Positions 40,693 through 49,946 of a stretch of DNA of 50,027 bases are shown one piece after another. The stretch covers positions 1 to 50,027 of the forward strand of contig JAKCCH010000013.1 of NCBI GenBank assembly GCA_021838945.1. Direction: 5' to 3'. Each line of letters opens with the position of its first letter. Position 1 is the stretch's first letter. The position numbers were made by a program, and so were the translations under genes. Origin of the DNA: Actinomycetes bacterium. GTDB lineage: Bacteria > Actinomycetota > Acidimicrobiia > Acidimicrobiales > Bog-793. The notes beneath the pieces were generated by a model, which saw only the letters and a list, made by a program, of their open reading frames with translations, was not told the origin of the DNA and ran no database searches.

Positions 40693-42705
40693 ATGGTCGA
40701 GATCGCACCGTACGGGAGCTGGAAGTCGCCGATCAGTCTGGACATGCTCGTGAAGCAAGTCGTGGCTCTGTCGTATCCGTGGCACTCCGGCGGGGACGTC
40801 TACTGGTTGGAGGCGAGGCCCGACGAAGGCGGCCGCCAGGTGATCGTCCGGCTCGCGGCCGGTGAGGCCGGCGGCACGGCTTCGGACGTGTTCGGTCCGG
40901 ACTTCAACGCGCGAACGCTCGTCCACGAGTACGGGGGGATCCCGTACGCCGTCGCCGACGGCGTCGTCTACTTCTCGAACTTCCTCGACCAGCGGCTGTA
41001 CCGGGTCGCCGTCGGAGATGCCCTGACCGGCTCGCCCGAGCCGATCACGGGCGAGCCGGAGGTGGAGCGGAGCGTGCGTTTCGCTCAGCCTGTGGTGGCG
41101 CCGGGCGGTCGGTTCCTGCTGGCGGTCCGGGAACAGCACCCCGAGCCCGACGTCGCCACCGGTGTGGTGAACGACATCGTCGTGATCCCCACCGATGGTT
41201 CCGCAGAGCCGCGCGTGATCACGTCCGGCCACGACTTCTACTCGCACGTGACCGTGTCACCCTCTGGCGATCGCGTCGCATGGATCAGCTGGGACCACCC
41301 GAACATGCCATGGGACGGGACCGAGCTGTGGGAGGCCGAGCTGCACGCTGGCGGGACCGTCGGGGAGGCGCGGCGGGTCGCCGGCGGTCCGGCGGAGTCG
41401 GTCACACAGCCCAAGTACTCGCCACAGGGTGTGTTGCACTTCGTTTCGGACCGCACCGGGTGGTGGAACCTGTACTCCGTCGGAGCTGGGGGCGAGGCCG
41501 TCCGCATCGTGTCGGCGGAGGCCGAGTTCGCCGTCCCCGACTGGGTCTTCGGGATGTCGAGCTATGTCTGCCTCGCCGACGGCAGCATCCTTGCCTCGTG
41601 GCAAGAGCGAGGCATCGGTCGGCTCGGCCTGCTGCGGCCCGGAGCTGACGGGCTCGAACGGCTCGAGACCGAGTTCACGACGATCGCGCTCTTACAGGCC
41701 TCCGATGACCATCGGGTGGTGGTGGCGAACGCCGGGTCCCCGACCGAAGCGCGGTGCATCGTCCGCATCGACCCGGCGCTCGCCGCTCAATCGGCTGGGG
41801 CGCCTGCTGTGAGCGTGCTGAAGCGCAGCCGTGCGACATCGGTCGATGCCCGGCACTTGTCGGTCCCCCAGGCGATCGAGTTCCCGACCGGGAGCGGGCT
41901 GACGGCGCATGGGCTCTTCTACCCGCCCCACAATTCGGACCACGACGCGCCGGAAGGCGAGCTCCCGCCGCTGATCGTGGAGAGCCATGGTGGCCCGACC
42001 TCGGCGTTCAGCGCCGTGCTCGACTACGGCAAGCAGTTCTGGACGAGCCGCGGCTTCGCGGTCGTCGACGTGAACTACGGCGGTAGCACAGGCTACGGAA
42101 GGGAGTACCGCGAGCGCCTGCGCGGCAAGTGGGGCATCGTCGATCTCGACGACTGCGTGAACGCAGCCCGGTACCTCGCCTCGACAGGTCGTGTCGACGC
42201 ACGGCGGCTCCTCATCCACGGGGGCAGCGCAGGCGGCTACACGACGTTGTGCGCCGTGACCTTCCGGGACGTCTTCGCAGCCGGCGCGAGCCACTTTGGC
42301 GTGGCCGACGCCGCCGCGCTCGCCCGGGACACCCACAAGTTCGAGTCGCGCTACCTCGACAGCATGATCGGACCGCTGCCGGAGGCGCAGGCCGTGTACG
42401 AGGAGCGATCGCCGATCTTCCACACCGACCTGTTGCGCACGCCCCTGATCGTCTTCCAGGGACTCGAGGACCGTGTCGTGCCGCCGAACCAGGCCGAGGC
42501 GATGGTCGCCGCGCTGGCAGAGAAGGGCATCCCCCACGCCTATCTCGCCTACGAGGGTGAGCAGCACGGCTTCCGCAGGGCCGAGAACGTCCGCCGGACG
42601 GCCGAGGCGGAGTTGTACTTCTACGCTCGCGTGCTCGGCTTCACACCGGCCGAGGACCTCGAGCCCGTGCCAATCGAGAACGACGACAAGCTGCCGATCG
42701 CCTGA
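40693..42705 (+). CDS. S9 family prolyl oligopeptidase-like serine peptidase
   Basis: A 670-residue peptidase with an N-terminal beta-propeller (~20-390) and a C-terminal alpha/beta hydrolase. The propeller shows repeated strands such as VTVSPSGDRVAWISWDHPNMPWDGTELW. The nucleophile is in HGGSAGGYT, the Asp in QGLEDRVVP and the His in EGEQHGF, so the triad is complete. LIVESHGGPTSAF forms the oxyanion region. There is no signal peptide, so it is cytoplasmic and probably an acylaminoacyl- or dipeptidyl-peptidase. TACCGT ends six bases before the ATG. Confidence 0.92.
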   Translation: MVEIAPYGSWKSPISLDMLVKQVVALSYPWHSGGDVYWLEARPDEGGRQVIVRLAAGEAGGTASDVFGPDFNARTLVHEYGGIPYAVADGVVYFSNFLDQRLYRVAVGDALTGSPEPITGEPEVERSVRFAQPVVAPGGRFLLAVREQHPEPDVATGVVNDIVVIPTDGSAEPRVITSGHDFYSHVTVSPSGDRVAWISWDHPNMPWDGTELWEAELHAGGTVGEARRVAGGPAESVTQPKYSPQGVLHFVSDRTGWWNLYSVGAGGEAVRIVSAEAEFAVPDWVFGMSSYVCLADGSILASWQERGIGRLGLLRPGADGLERLETEFTTIALLQASDDHRVVVANAGSPTEARCIVRIDPALAAQSAGAPAVSVLKRSRATSVDARHLSVPQAIEFPTGSGLTAHGLFYPPHNSDHDAPEGELPPLIVESHGGPTSAFSAVLDYGKQFWTSRGFAVVDVNYGGSTGYGREYRERLRGKWGIVDLDDCVNAARYLASTGRVDARRLLIHGGSAGGYTTLCAVTFRDVFAAGASHFGVADAAALARDTHKFESRYLDSMIGPLPEAQAVYEERSPIFHTDLLRTPLIVFQGLEDRVVPPNQAEAMVAALAEKGIPHAYLAYEGEQHGFRRAENVRRTAEAELYFYARVLGFTPAEDLEPVPIENDDKLPIA

Positions 42706-42715
42706 AGGTCCTTGG

Positions 42716-43033
42716 TCACGTCCCGAAGCGTTGCAGCCAACGGCCTGCGACATCCCTCAACCGGACCGAGTCGAGCTGGTACAGCCGTTCGCGCCCGCGA
42801 AGCGTGATTCGAACGAGCCCGGCCTCCTCGAGGACCCTCAGGTGGCGCGTCGTCGTCGGCCACGAGCAGTCGAAACGGGACGCTATCTCGCCGGACGTCA
42901 TCTCTCCCCCACGGGCGTCGAGCACGGTGAGGATCGTGCGCCGCGACTGATGAGCGAGAGCGCCGAAGACGAGCTCGAGCGCCTCGAGATCTGCGATTCC
43001 CCGCGGTGTCGGCCTCTTCGGAGTGCGGCTCAC
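42716..43033 (-). CDS. ArsR-family transcriptional regulator
   Basis: A 105-residue winged-helix repressor: ALELVFGALAHQSRRTILTVL, EMTSGEIASRFDCSWPTTTRHLRVLEEAGLV and RGRERLYQLD are classic ArsR elements. No Cys-x-Cys metal site is present, so it probably responds to something other than a heavy metal, or to none. GTG at 43033 overlaps the stop of the upstream monooxygenase-like gene (GTGA), so the two form one unit. The palindrome upstream of that gene is its likely operator. Confidence 0.9.
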   Translation of the reverse strand: MSRTPKRPTPRGIADLEALELVFGALAHQSRRTILTVLDARGGEMTSGEIASRFDCSWPTTTRHLRVLEEAGLVRITLRGRERLYQLDSVRLRDVAGRWLQRFGT

Positions 43034-43350
43034 GCCTCGAGGTCGACCCTCTCGAAGTGCGGGAACTCCCACTTCGGCCTGCCGTCCCGGTCCTCGAGGA
43101 GGGGATCCATCGGCTCCCAGATCGCCAGCACGTCGGGATGCTCGTGCGCCCGGTCGAAGCCTCCTTCGACCCAGGTGAACACCTCGACGTAGGTCGGGGG
43201 CGCGTCGACGCTCCGGAAGACGAGCGACTCCTCGTTCGTCACGAAGCCGAGGTCGTGCAGCGTGTTCCAGTGCCTTGCGAGCAGCTCACGGAAACGTTCC
43301 TCCTGGTCGGGACGGACTTGGTAGGTGCAGATGACTGTTTCGTTAGCCAT
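43030..43350 (-). CDS. Small dimeric alpha/beta-barrel protein (antibiotic biosynthesis monooxygenase-like)
   Basis: A 106-residue protein resembling the ABM/dimeric ferredoxin-like fold: ICTYQVRPDQEERFRELLARHW, then YVEVFTWVEGGFDRAHEHPDVLAIWEPM. The helix-strand pattern and a conserved His/Trp pair fit this fold, which includes monooxygenases and small stress proteins. The function is not known. It is first in a two-gene unit with an ArsR regulator and has a strong promoter with an embedded palindrome. Confidence 0.75.
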   Translation of the reverse strand: MANETVICTYQVRPDQEERFRELLARHWNTLHDLGFVTNEESLVFRSVDAPPTYVEVFTWVEGGFDRAHEHPDVLAIWEPMDPLLEDRDGRPKWEFPHFERVDLEA

Positions 43351-43353
43351 GTC

Positions 43354-43386
43354 GCTAATACTTAGCCATCCCGCTCAGTGAGTCAA
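43354..43386 (-). promoter_or_regulatory. Promoter with palindromic operator of the ABM-arsR unit
   Basis: On the minus strand a TTGACT -35 (43381-43386) is followed at 16-17 bases by TAAGTA/AAGTAT (-10). A perfect 13 bp inverted repeat, GCTAA-GTA-TTAGC (43354-43366), covers the -10 and the start region, four bases before the ATG. GGCTAA recurs at the start codon. This is the usual place for an ArsR autorepressor operator. Confidence 0.7.
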
Positions 43387-43461
43387 GATCCCGCCTCATG
43401 TCCCTCGAACCGAGCTCGCGAGGAGTACGCACCCCGAGCCTGTGGAAGGCTTCGTGACAGC

Positions 43462-44091
43462 ATGAGACGGAGTCGGCTTTCGACGACGAGCGCACCGATT
43501 CACCAGCGTCTCGCCGCCGGCTCGGCTGCCCTCGTCCTACTCGCGACTGCAGCGTGCACCGCTACGCCGTCGGTGGCAGAGCACCACCACGGAAGGGCAG
43601 CTCAGCCCAGCGCAAAGCTCGACGGCCACCAGGACGCTCCCGCGTGTCGGCACTCCTGGCTACGCATCTCCCTGCGACGCGACAGGGTCGACGCGGACAG
43701 CCACTCGACCGCTCGCGACACCCTTTTCGTCACCACGACGCACGGCTGCACGATGACGGGCTGGCCCAGCTTTGACCACGTCCCGTCCACCCGGCAGGTC
43801 GCCAGCGCCAGGCCTGACTTCGCAGTTCGTCGAATCGGGCGTGCCCGCATCGTGACGGTGCTGCCGGGTCATGGGGTCACCTCGACCCTGACGATGCGTG
43901 TGCCCGCCGGCTGGGGCTGGGGAGGCGGCAACCTTTGTGCCGGCTTCACCTCGGCGATGGTGGAGCTGCCCCACGTGCCGCAGCGGTACTTCGTGATGAA
44001 CGTGCCGGGTCCCATCGTCAGCTGCGGAGGCCCGGCGCATCAGCGCTTCCGTGTCACGGTGAAGCCCTTCTCGAGCACCGGCGGCGGTTGA
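43462..44091 (+). CDS. Secreted DUF4232-type lipoprotein
   Basis: A 209-residue exported protein. Residues ~1-33 form a lipoprotein signal with lipobox LLATAAC. The mature part has the DUF4232 pattern: an early Cys (PACRHSWLRISL), a second Cys (TTHGCTMTGWPSF), hydrophobic strands and a C-terminal VSCGGP. This family is common in Actinobacteria and its function is unknown. The ATG at 43462 is chosen because it opens the signal peptide; an upstream ATG in frame adds a non-signal extension. It is monocistronic and lies before the hut operon. Confidence 0.75.
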   Translation: MRRSRLSTTSAPIHQRLAAGSAALVLLATAACTATPSVAEHHHGRAAQPSAKLDGHQDAPACRHSWLRISLRRDRVDADSHSTARDTLFVTTTHGCTMTGWPSFDHVPSTRQVASARPDFAVRRIGRARIVTVLPGHGVTSTLTMRVPAGWGWGGGNLCAGFTSAMVELPHVPQRYFVMNVPGPIVSCGGPAHQRFRVTVKPFSSTGGG

Positions 44092-44139
44092 GCCCACGGG
44101 CGAGCCGCCTCACTGCTGAAGGAAGGACCACTCAGCTCC

Positions 44140-44145
44140 TAGAGT
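44140..44145 (+). promoter_or_regulatory. -10 box of the hut operon
   Basis: TAGAGT ends seven bases before the hutH ATG, with no Shine-Dalgarno between them. The four following genes are tightly packed, so this is probably the only promoter of the operon. I see no convincing inverted repeat nearby for a HutC-type repressor. Confidence 0.5.
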
Positions 44146-44152
44146 CGCGCCA

Positions 44153-45709
44153 ATGGGGCAAGGAGGCCTGAACCAGGATCCCGTCGAGCTCGGCGGCACC
44201 CTCACGATCGGCGACGTCGTCGCGGTATCGCGCGGGGCACGCGCCAGGTTCAGCAACGAAGCCATCGAACGGATCCAGGCTTCTCGGGACGTGGTCGAGC
44301 GGGCGCTCGAGTCGGGGGAGGTCGTGTACGGGGTCACGACCGGGTTCGGCAGCCTGGCGGATGTCAGGCTCTCCCCTGAGCACTCCGCCGCGCTGCAGCA
44401 CGGCCTCATCCGCTCCCACGCCGTCGCCGTCGGGAGGGAGCTTTCCCCCGACGAGGTCCGGGCCATGCTGGCACTGCGCGCACACGTCTTGGCGCTCGGC
44501 TGCTCCGGCGTCCGCATCGAGGTCGCTCGCCGTTTCCTCGAGCTGCTCGACCACGACATCCTGCCCGTCGTACCCGAGCAGGGGTCGCTCGGCGCCTCCG
44601 GCGACCTCGCCCCCCTCGCCCATCTCGCCCTCGGCGCCATCGGCGAGGGCATGGCTCGCACGAGCGCCAGCGACGAGCCCCGTCCGGCGAAGGAGGCCCT
44701 CGCCGAGGCCGGCCTCGCACCGATCACCCTCGGGGCGAAAGAGGGTCTCGCTCTCATCAACGGTACCCAGGGCATGACAGCGGTCGGCGTGCTGGCCGCC
44801 GAGCGGGCAGTGCGCCTGGCGAAGATCGCCGACATAACCGCCGCCCTCACCATCGAGGCGATCCTCGGAACCGACCGCGCCTTTGATGCCCGCGTCATCG
44901 GTCTCCGCCCCCACCCCGGTCAGCAGGCCTCCGCTCGGAACATCGTCCGCCTCCTCGCCGCGAGCGACATCCTCGCCTCGCACCGAGACAGCCCTCACAT
45001 CGTGCAGGATGCGTACTCGATCCGGTGCGCGCCGCAGGTGCACGGAGCGCTCCGCGACGTCCTCGCCAACACGATCCGGACGCTCGAGATCGAGCTCGCA
45101 TCGGTATCGGACAACCCGATCGTCCTGACAGAGGACGACGAGATCCTCTCGTGCGGCAACTTCCACGGCCAGCCGGTCGCACATGCCCTCGACTCGCTCG
45201 CAGCCGCCGTCGTGAGCACCGCCTCCATCTCGGAGCGGCGGCTGTACCGCTTGCTGGATCCGAAGACGAGCAACGGACTTCCGCCCTTTCTCGTCGGTGA
45301 AGCGGGCGTGAACTCGGGGTTCATGGTGTGCCAGTACACGGCTGCGTCACTCGTGTCGGAGTCGAAGTCGCTCGCCCACCCGGCGGCCGTCGACTCGATC
45401 ACCTCCTCGGCCGGGCAGGAGGACCACGTCAGCATGGGCATGATCGCCGCCCGTCACGCGCGGGACTGCATCGCCAACGCGGAGGCCGTCGTCGCGCTCG
45501 AGCTCCTGGCCGCAGGGCAGGCCTGCGAGCTCCGAGCGCCGCTGCGGCAGGCCCCCGGCACTGCCGCAGCGCTGAGCGCGCTGCGCCGCCACGTCGCCCA
45601 TCTCGACGAGGACCGTGAGCTGAAGCCGGACGTCGATGCGGTGATCGCTCTCGTGCGCTCGGGCGAACTGCTCGGCGCCGTCGACGACGAGATCGGAGGC
45701 CTCGAGTGA
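44153..45709 (+). CDS. hutH: Histidine ammonia-lyase
   Basis: First enzyme of histidine breakdown: L-histidine to urocanate and ammonia. The 518 residues are the usual length. The A148-S149-G150 triplet in [12 protein letters not shown] forms the MIO electrophilic cofactor. [32 protein letters not shown] and [18 protein letters not shown] are family blocks, and the tail region [13 protein letters not shown] holds further active-site residues. The stop overlaps the hutU start (GTGA), indicating translational coupling. Confidence 0.97.
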   Translation: MGQGGLNQDPVELGGTLTIGDVVAVSRGARARFSNEAIERIQASRDVVERALESGEVVYGVTTGFGSLADVRLSPEHSAALQHGLIRSHAVAVGRELSPDEVRAMLALRAHVLALGCSGVRIEVARRFLELLDHDILPVVPEQGSLGASGDLAPLAHLALGAIGEGMARTSASDEPRPAKEALAEAGLAPITLGAKEGLALINGTQGMTAVGVLAAERAVRLAKIADITAALTIEAILGTDRAFDARVIGLRPHPGQQASARNIVRLLAASDILASHRDSPHIVQDAYSIRCAPQVHGALRDVLANTIRTLEIELASVSDNPIVLTEDDEILSCGNFHGQPVAHALDSLAAAVVSTASISERRLYRLLDPKTSNGLPPFLVGEAGVNSGFMVCQYTAASLVSESKSLAHPAAVDSITSSAGQEDHVSMGMIAARHARDCIANAEAVVALELLAAGQACELRAPLRQAPGTAAALSALRRHVAHLDEDRELKPDVDAVIALVRSGELLGAVDDEIGGLE

Positions 45710-47433
45710 GCAACGACCCCCTAAGCGACCGCCCGGCCGAGCATCCGGGCCGCCCGCTCGATCATGGCGCCCGACTCGTCCGCGCGCCCCGCGGCACCGA
45801 GCGCAGCTGCCGCGGCTGGCCCCAGGAAGCCGCGCTGCGCATGCTCATGAACAACCTCGACCCGGAGGTGGCCGAGCGCCCCGATGACCTCGTCGTCTAT
45901 GGCGGATCCGGCCGGGCTGCGAGGAGCTGGCAGGCATTTGACACGATCGTGGCGACGCTGCGGGATCTCGGCGACGACGAAACGCTCCTCATCCAGTCCG
46001 GCAAGCCGGTCGGCGTCTTCCAGACCCACGAGTGGGCGCCGCGGGTCCTCATCGCGAACTCGCTCCTCGTCCCGGACTGGGCGACGCCGGCCGAATTCCG
46101 CCGCCTCGAGTCCAAGGGCCTCACGATGTACGGGCAGATGACCGCCGGATCGTGGATCTACATCGGGACCCAGGGGATCCTGCAGGGAACGTACGAGACG
46201 TTCGCCGCCATCGGGACCGCCCGGTTCGGAGGAACTCTCTCCGGGCGCATCGTCCTCACCGCCGGCCTCGGCGGCATGGGCGGCGCTCAACCCCTCGCCG
46301 TGACGATGAACGGCGGCGTCGCCATCTGCGTCGAGGTCGACCCGCACCGCGTCCAGCGCCGCCTCGAGACGCGATACGTCGACACGACGACGGACTCGGT
46401 CGACGAAGCGCTCCGGCTGGCCACGGAGGCGGCCGAGGAGCGCCGCCCGCTGTCGATCGCGCTCGTCGGCAACGCCGCCGACGTCGTACCTGCCCTCGCC
46501 GCAGCTGACGCGCCGATCGACGTCGTGACCGACCAGACCTCGGCACACGACCCCGCCACCTACATCCCCCAAGGCCTGTCCCTCGAGGATGCTGCCGAGC
46601 TGCGCACGAAGGACTTGGAGGAGTACCTCCGGCGGGCCAAGGCCTCGATGGCCGTGCACGTTGCCGGGATGGTCGCCTTCCTCGACAAGGGTGCCGAGGT
46701 GTTCGACTACGGCAACGGGATCAGGGCGGAGGCGAAGGCGGAGGGTTTCGAGAGGGCGTTCGACTATCCGGGCTTCGTGCCGGCCTACATCCGTCCGCTC
46801 TTCTGCGAGGGAAAGGGCCCGTTCCGCTGGGCGGCACTCTCCGGCGACCCGTCCGACATCGGTGCCACGGATCGCGCCGTCATCTCCGCATTCCCGGAAG
46901 CCGACGAGCTCTTGAGGTGGATCCGGATGGCCGAGGACAAGGTGGCCTACCAGGGCCTGCCTGCACGCATCTGCTGGCTCGGCTACGGCGAGCGCCACAG
47001 GGCTGGCCTCGCCTTCAACGACCTCGTCGCGTCGGGCGAGGTGTCGGCCCCGATCGTCATCGGGCGTGACCACCTCGATTCGGGCTCGGTGGCATCCCCC
47101 TACCGGGAGACAGAGGCCATGGCTGACGGATCCGACGCCATCGCCGACTGGCCGATCCTGAACGCTCTGCTCAACACCGCCTCGGGTGCCTCATGGGTCT
47201 CCGTCCACCACGGCGGCGGCGTCGGGATCGGGCGGTCCATCCACGCCGGCACCGTCGTCGTCGCGGACGGGACCGATCTCAGCGCCGAGAAGCTCCGCCG
47301 CGTCCTCACGAACGACCCGGGCACCGGCGTCATGCGCCACGCCGATGCCGGGTACGGGTCTGCCCGAGCCGTCGCGGAAGAACGCGGGGTCTGGCTGCCG
47401 TCGGAGGGGCTCGGCCGGCCGGCCGACTGGTAG
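45706..47433 (+). CDS. hutU: Urocanate hydratase
   Basis: Converts urocanate to imidazolonepropionate using tightly bound NAD+. The 575 residues are full length. [18 protein letters not shown], then [25 protein letters not shown] and [21 protein letters not shown] (NAD+ site) are diagnostic. [20 protein letters not shown] holds the conserved Cys and Arg. It is the second gene of the hut operon; hutF follows after six bases. Confidence 0.97.
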   Translation: MSNDPLSDRPAEHPGRPLDHGARLVRAPRGTERSCRGWPQEAALRMLMNNLDPEVAERPDDLVVYGGSGRAARSWQAFDTIVATLRDLGDDETLLIQSGKPVGVFQTHEWAPRVLIANSLLVPDWATPAEFRRLESKGLTMYGQMTAGSWIYIGTQGILQGTYETFAAIGTARFGGTLSGRIVLTAGLGGMGGAQPLAVTMNGGVAICVEVDPHRVQRRLETRYVDTTTDSVDEALRLATEAAEERRPLSIALVGNAADVVPALAAADAPIDVVTDQTSAHDPATYIPQGLSLEDAAELRTKDLEEYLRRAKASMAVHVAGMVAFLDKGAEVFDYGNGIRAEAKAEGFERAFDYPGFVPAYIRPLFCEGKGPFRWAALSGDPSDIGATDRAVISAFPEADELLRWIRMAEDKVAYQGLPARICWLGYGERHRAGLAFNDLVASGEVSAPIVIGRDHLDSGSVASPYRETEAMADGSDAIADWPILNALLNTASGASWVSVHHGGGVGIGRSIHAGTVVVADGTDLSAEKLRRVLTNDPGTGVMRHADAGYGSARAVAEERGVWLPSEGLGRPADW

Positions 47434-47439
47434 GGACGC

Positions 47440-48693
47440 GTGCCGAACGCGATCCGCGTCGAGCGCGGTGACGGCAGCCTCCGGCTTCCGGGCTTCGTCA
47501 ACGCCCACTCGCACGCGTTCCACCGCGTCCTGCGCGGTCTCAGCGAGACCGAGGCCGGCGACTTCTGGACCTGGCGACGGCTCATGTACGGCGTCGCCGA
47601 GCGCCTCGACCCCGACTCCTACCGAGAGCTCGCCACCTGCGTGTACGCCGAGATGGTGCTCGCCGGGTGGACGTGCGTGGGCGAGTTCCACTACCTGCAC
47701 CACGGCCGGGACGGCCGCCGCTACTCCGATCCGAACGAGATGAGCTGGGCGCTGCTCGACGCCGCCGAGGCCGCCGGGATCCGCATCACGCTCCTCGACA
47801 CGTGCTACCTGCAGGCCGGCGTGGCTGGAGAGGGGGTGGAGGGGGTACAGGTGCGCTTCTCGGATGGTGACGGCGACAGCTGGAGCCGGCGGGCGACGTC
47901 GGCCGCCGAGAGCGGGCGCTTCGGGCTGCAAACGGCCCGGCTGGGTTCTGCCATCCACAGCGTCCGCGCCGTCCCCCGAACGGCGATGGAGTCGGTCGCC
48001 GCCTGGTCTGCCGCGAACGCAGCGCCGCTCCATGTCCACGTGTCCGAGCAGCGCCGCGAGAACGAGGAGTGCCTGGCTGCCCTCTCGATGACTCCGACGG
48101 ACCTCTTGTTCTCGGCGGGTGCGCTGTCCGAGCGCACGACGGGCGTCCACGCCACGCACCTCACGGCTGCTGACGTCACCCGCTACGGGCTCGCCCGATG
48201 CGGGATCTGCGCCTGCCCGACGACCGAGCGGGACCTCGGGGACGGCGTCGGCCCATTCGACGACCTCGCTGACTCCGGCGCCGTGCTCTGCATCGGCAGC
48301 GATTCACATGCCGTCATCGACCCGTTCGAGGAAACCCGTTCCCTCGAGACTCACATGCGCCTCACCGAGGAGCGTCGCGGCATCTTCGGGGTGGGCGATC
48401 TCCTGGCTGCGGCTGGCGCAGGAGGCGCGCGCTCGCTCGGGTGGGCCGACGAGGAGCTCGAGACCGACCTCGTCGTCGTGCGGATCGACTCGTCTCCTGC
48501 GCTCGCCGGCGCCGACGGGCTCGACGACGAGGCGCTTGCCGCCCGCGTCCTGTTCGGTGCCGGGCCGGCTGACGTCGAGGCTGTGACGATCGCGGACCAC
48601 GTGGTCGTGGAAGGGGGCGAACACGTCCGGCTCGGCCCCCGGAGAGCGGTGGCCGAGCGCCTGTCTCGCGCCGTCACAGAGCTCGTGTCGTGA
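47440..48693 (+). CDS. hutF: Formimidoylglutamate deiminase
   Basis: An amidohydrolase that converts N-formimidoyl-L-glutamate to N-formyl-L-glutamate and ammonia. The 417 residues carry metal ligands in VNAHSHAFHRVLRGL, HVHVSEQRRENEEC and CIGSDSHAVIDPFEE. EFHYLHHGRDG and LLDTCYLQAG are HutF-specific. Although listed after hutU, it acts last of the four enzymes here. The GTG start six bases after hutU has no Shine-Dalgarno. Using HutF means N-formylglutamate must then be cleaved by HutG or an equivalent, which is not in the window. Confidence 0.94.
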   Translation: MPNAIRVERGDGSLRLPGFVNAHSHAFHRVLRGLSETEAGDFWTWRRLMYGVAERLDPDSYRELATCVYAEMVLAGWTCVGEFHYLHHGRDGRRYSDPNEMSWALLDAAEAAGIRITLLDTCYLQAGVAGEGVEGVQVRFSDGDGDSWSRRATSAAESGRFGLQTARLGSAIHSVRAVPRTAMESVAAWSAANAAPLHVHVSEQRRENEECLAALSMTPTDLLFSAGALSERTTGVHATHLTAADVTRYGLARCGICACPTTERDLGDGVGPFDDLADSGAVLCIGSDSHAVIDPFEETRSLETHMRLTEERRGIFGVGDLLAAAGAGGARSLGWADEELETDLVVVRIDSSPALAGADGLDDEALAARVLFGAGPADVEAVTIADHVVVEGGEHVRLGPRRAVAERLSRAVTELVS

Positions 48694-49946
48694 GCGCGCC
48701 CTCGCAGCTCCTGCGCTCCGCCCGGATCTTCACCAGCGCCGCGCCCGTCCGCGGGACGGCCGGTGCCGAGACCGACGGCGGGATGATCATCGAGGATGGG
48801 GCAGTCCGCATCGCGGCCGACGGGACGATCGACTGGGTCGGACGGGCGCGCGACCTCGGCTCGGCCGCCGCCGTCGAGACAGGGATCGAGGTAGAGGAGG
48901 TCGACCTCGGCGGCGCACTGCTCACGCCCGGCCTCGTCGACGCCCATACGCACCCGCTCTACGGCGGACGCCGGTTCAGGGAGATCGCGCTTCGATCCGC
49001 CGGCGCTTCCTATGCCGAGATCGCTGCTGCAGGAGGCGGGATCGCCTCGACGGTCGCAGCCACACGGGCAGCGAGCGCAGCGTCGCTGGCGGCGGATCTC
49101 GACAGCCGGCTCGAGTCCTGGCTCGCCGGAGGCACGACGACCGTCGAAGCCAAGACCGGATACCACCTCGACGAGGCTGGCGAGCTCTCAGACGTGGCAC
49201 TGCTGGCCGCACGAGCTCGAGGCGGGGCCGGGCTGGCGGCGGTCGAGGTGACGTGGCTCGCGGGCCATGCGGTCGGACCCGAGTGGGCAGGCGACCCGGA
49301 CGGCTACGCGGCCGCGGTCGCCGGGTGGAGCAGCGCGGCGGCACGGGCGGGGGCGCGCCATGCGGACGTGTTCTGCGATGCCGGCTACTTCACGATCGAC
49401 CAGGGGCGGGTGATGCTCACCGCCGCTGCGGAGGCAGGCCTCATCCCGAGGATCCACGCCGACGAGCTGGCCCGGACAGGCGGTGCCGAACTGGCCGCCG
49501 AGCTCGGATGTGCATCTGCCGACCACCTCCTGCAGGTCGACCGCGCCGGCATCAGAGCCCTCGCCGAAGCCGGGGTGGTCGCGACGCTCGCTCCGGTCAC
49601 AGCCCTCGCCATGGGCGCCTCGCCTCCTGCCCGCGCGTTGCTAGATGCGGGTGTGGCGGTGGCTCTCGGCAGCGACCACAACCCCGGCAACTCCGGCACG
49701 ACCTCGATGAGCCTCGTCGTCGCGCTCGCCGTCGCGGAGCTCGGCCTGTCGGTGGCCGAAGCCCTCGAGGCGGCGACCGCCGGTGGCGCCCGCTCGCTCA
49801 GGCTCGCTGATCGCGGCCGGGTCGCTCCGGGTCTCCGGGCAGATCTCGTTGCCTGGGATGCCGACCACGAAGGCGCCTTCGCCTGGTCCTACGGTCTGCA
49901 GCCGCGGGCGGTCTGGCAGAACGGCGAGCGTACGGCGCGGCACTAG
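48690..49946 (+). CDS. hutI: Imidazolonepropionase
   Basis: An amidohydrolase that opens the imidazolone ring to give N-formimidoyl-L-glutamate, linking HutU to HutF. The 418 residues carry LVDAHTHPLYGGRRFREI (His-x-His metal site), TTTVEAKTGYHLD, VTWLAGHAVGPEW, RIHADEL and the metal Asp in LGSDHNPGNSGTTSM. The GTG start overlaps the hutF stop (GTGA). The ~80 bases after its stop, to the window end, hold nothing I can identify. Confidence 0.96.
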   Translation: MSAPSQLLRSARIFTSAAPVRGTAGAETDGGMIIEDGAVRIAADGTIDWVGRARDLGSAAAVETGIEVEEVDLGGALLTPGLVDAHTHPLYGGRRFREIALRSAGASYAEIAAAGGGIASTVAATRAASAASLAADLDSRLESWLAGGTTTVEAKTGYHLDEAGELSDVALLAARARGGAGLAAVEVTWLAGHAVGPEWAGDPDGYAAAVAGWSSAAARAGARHADVFCDAGYFTIDQGRVMLTAAAEAGLIPRIHADELARTGGAELAAELGCASADHLLQVDRAGIRALAEAGVVATLAPVTALAMGASPPARALLDAGVAVALGSDHNPGNSGTTSMSLVVALAVAELGLSVAEALEAATAGGARSLRLADRGRVAPGLRADLVAWDADHEGAFAWSYGLQPRAVWQNGERTARH

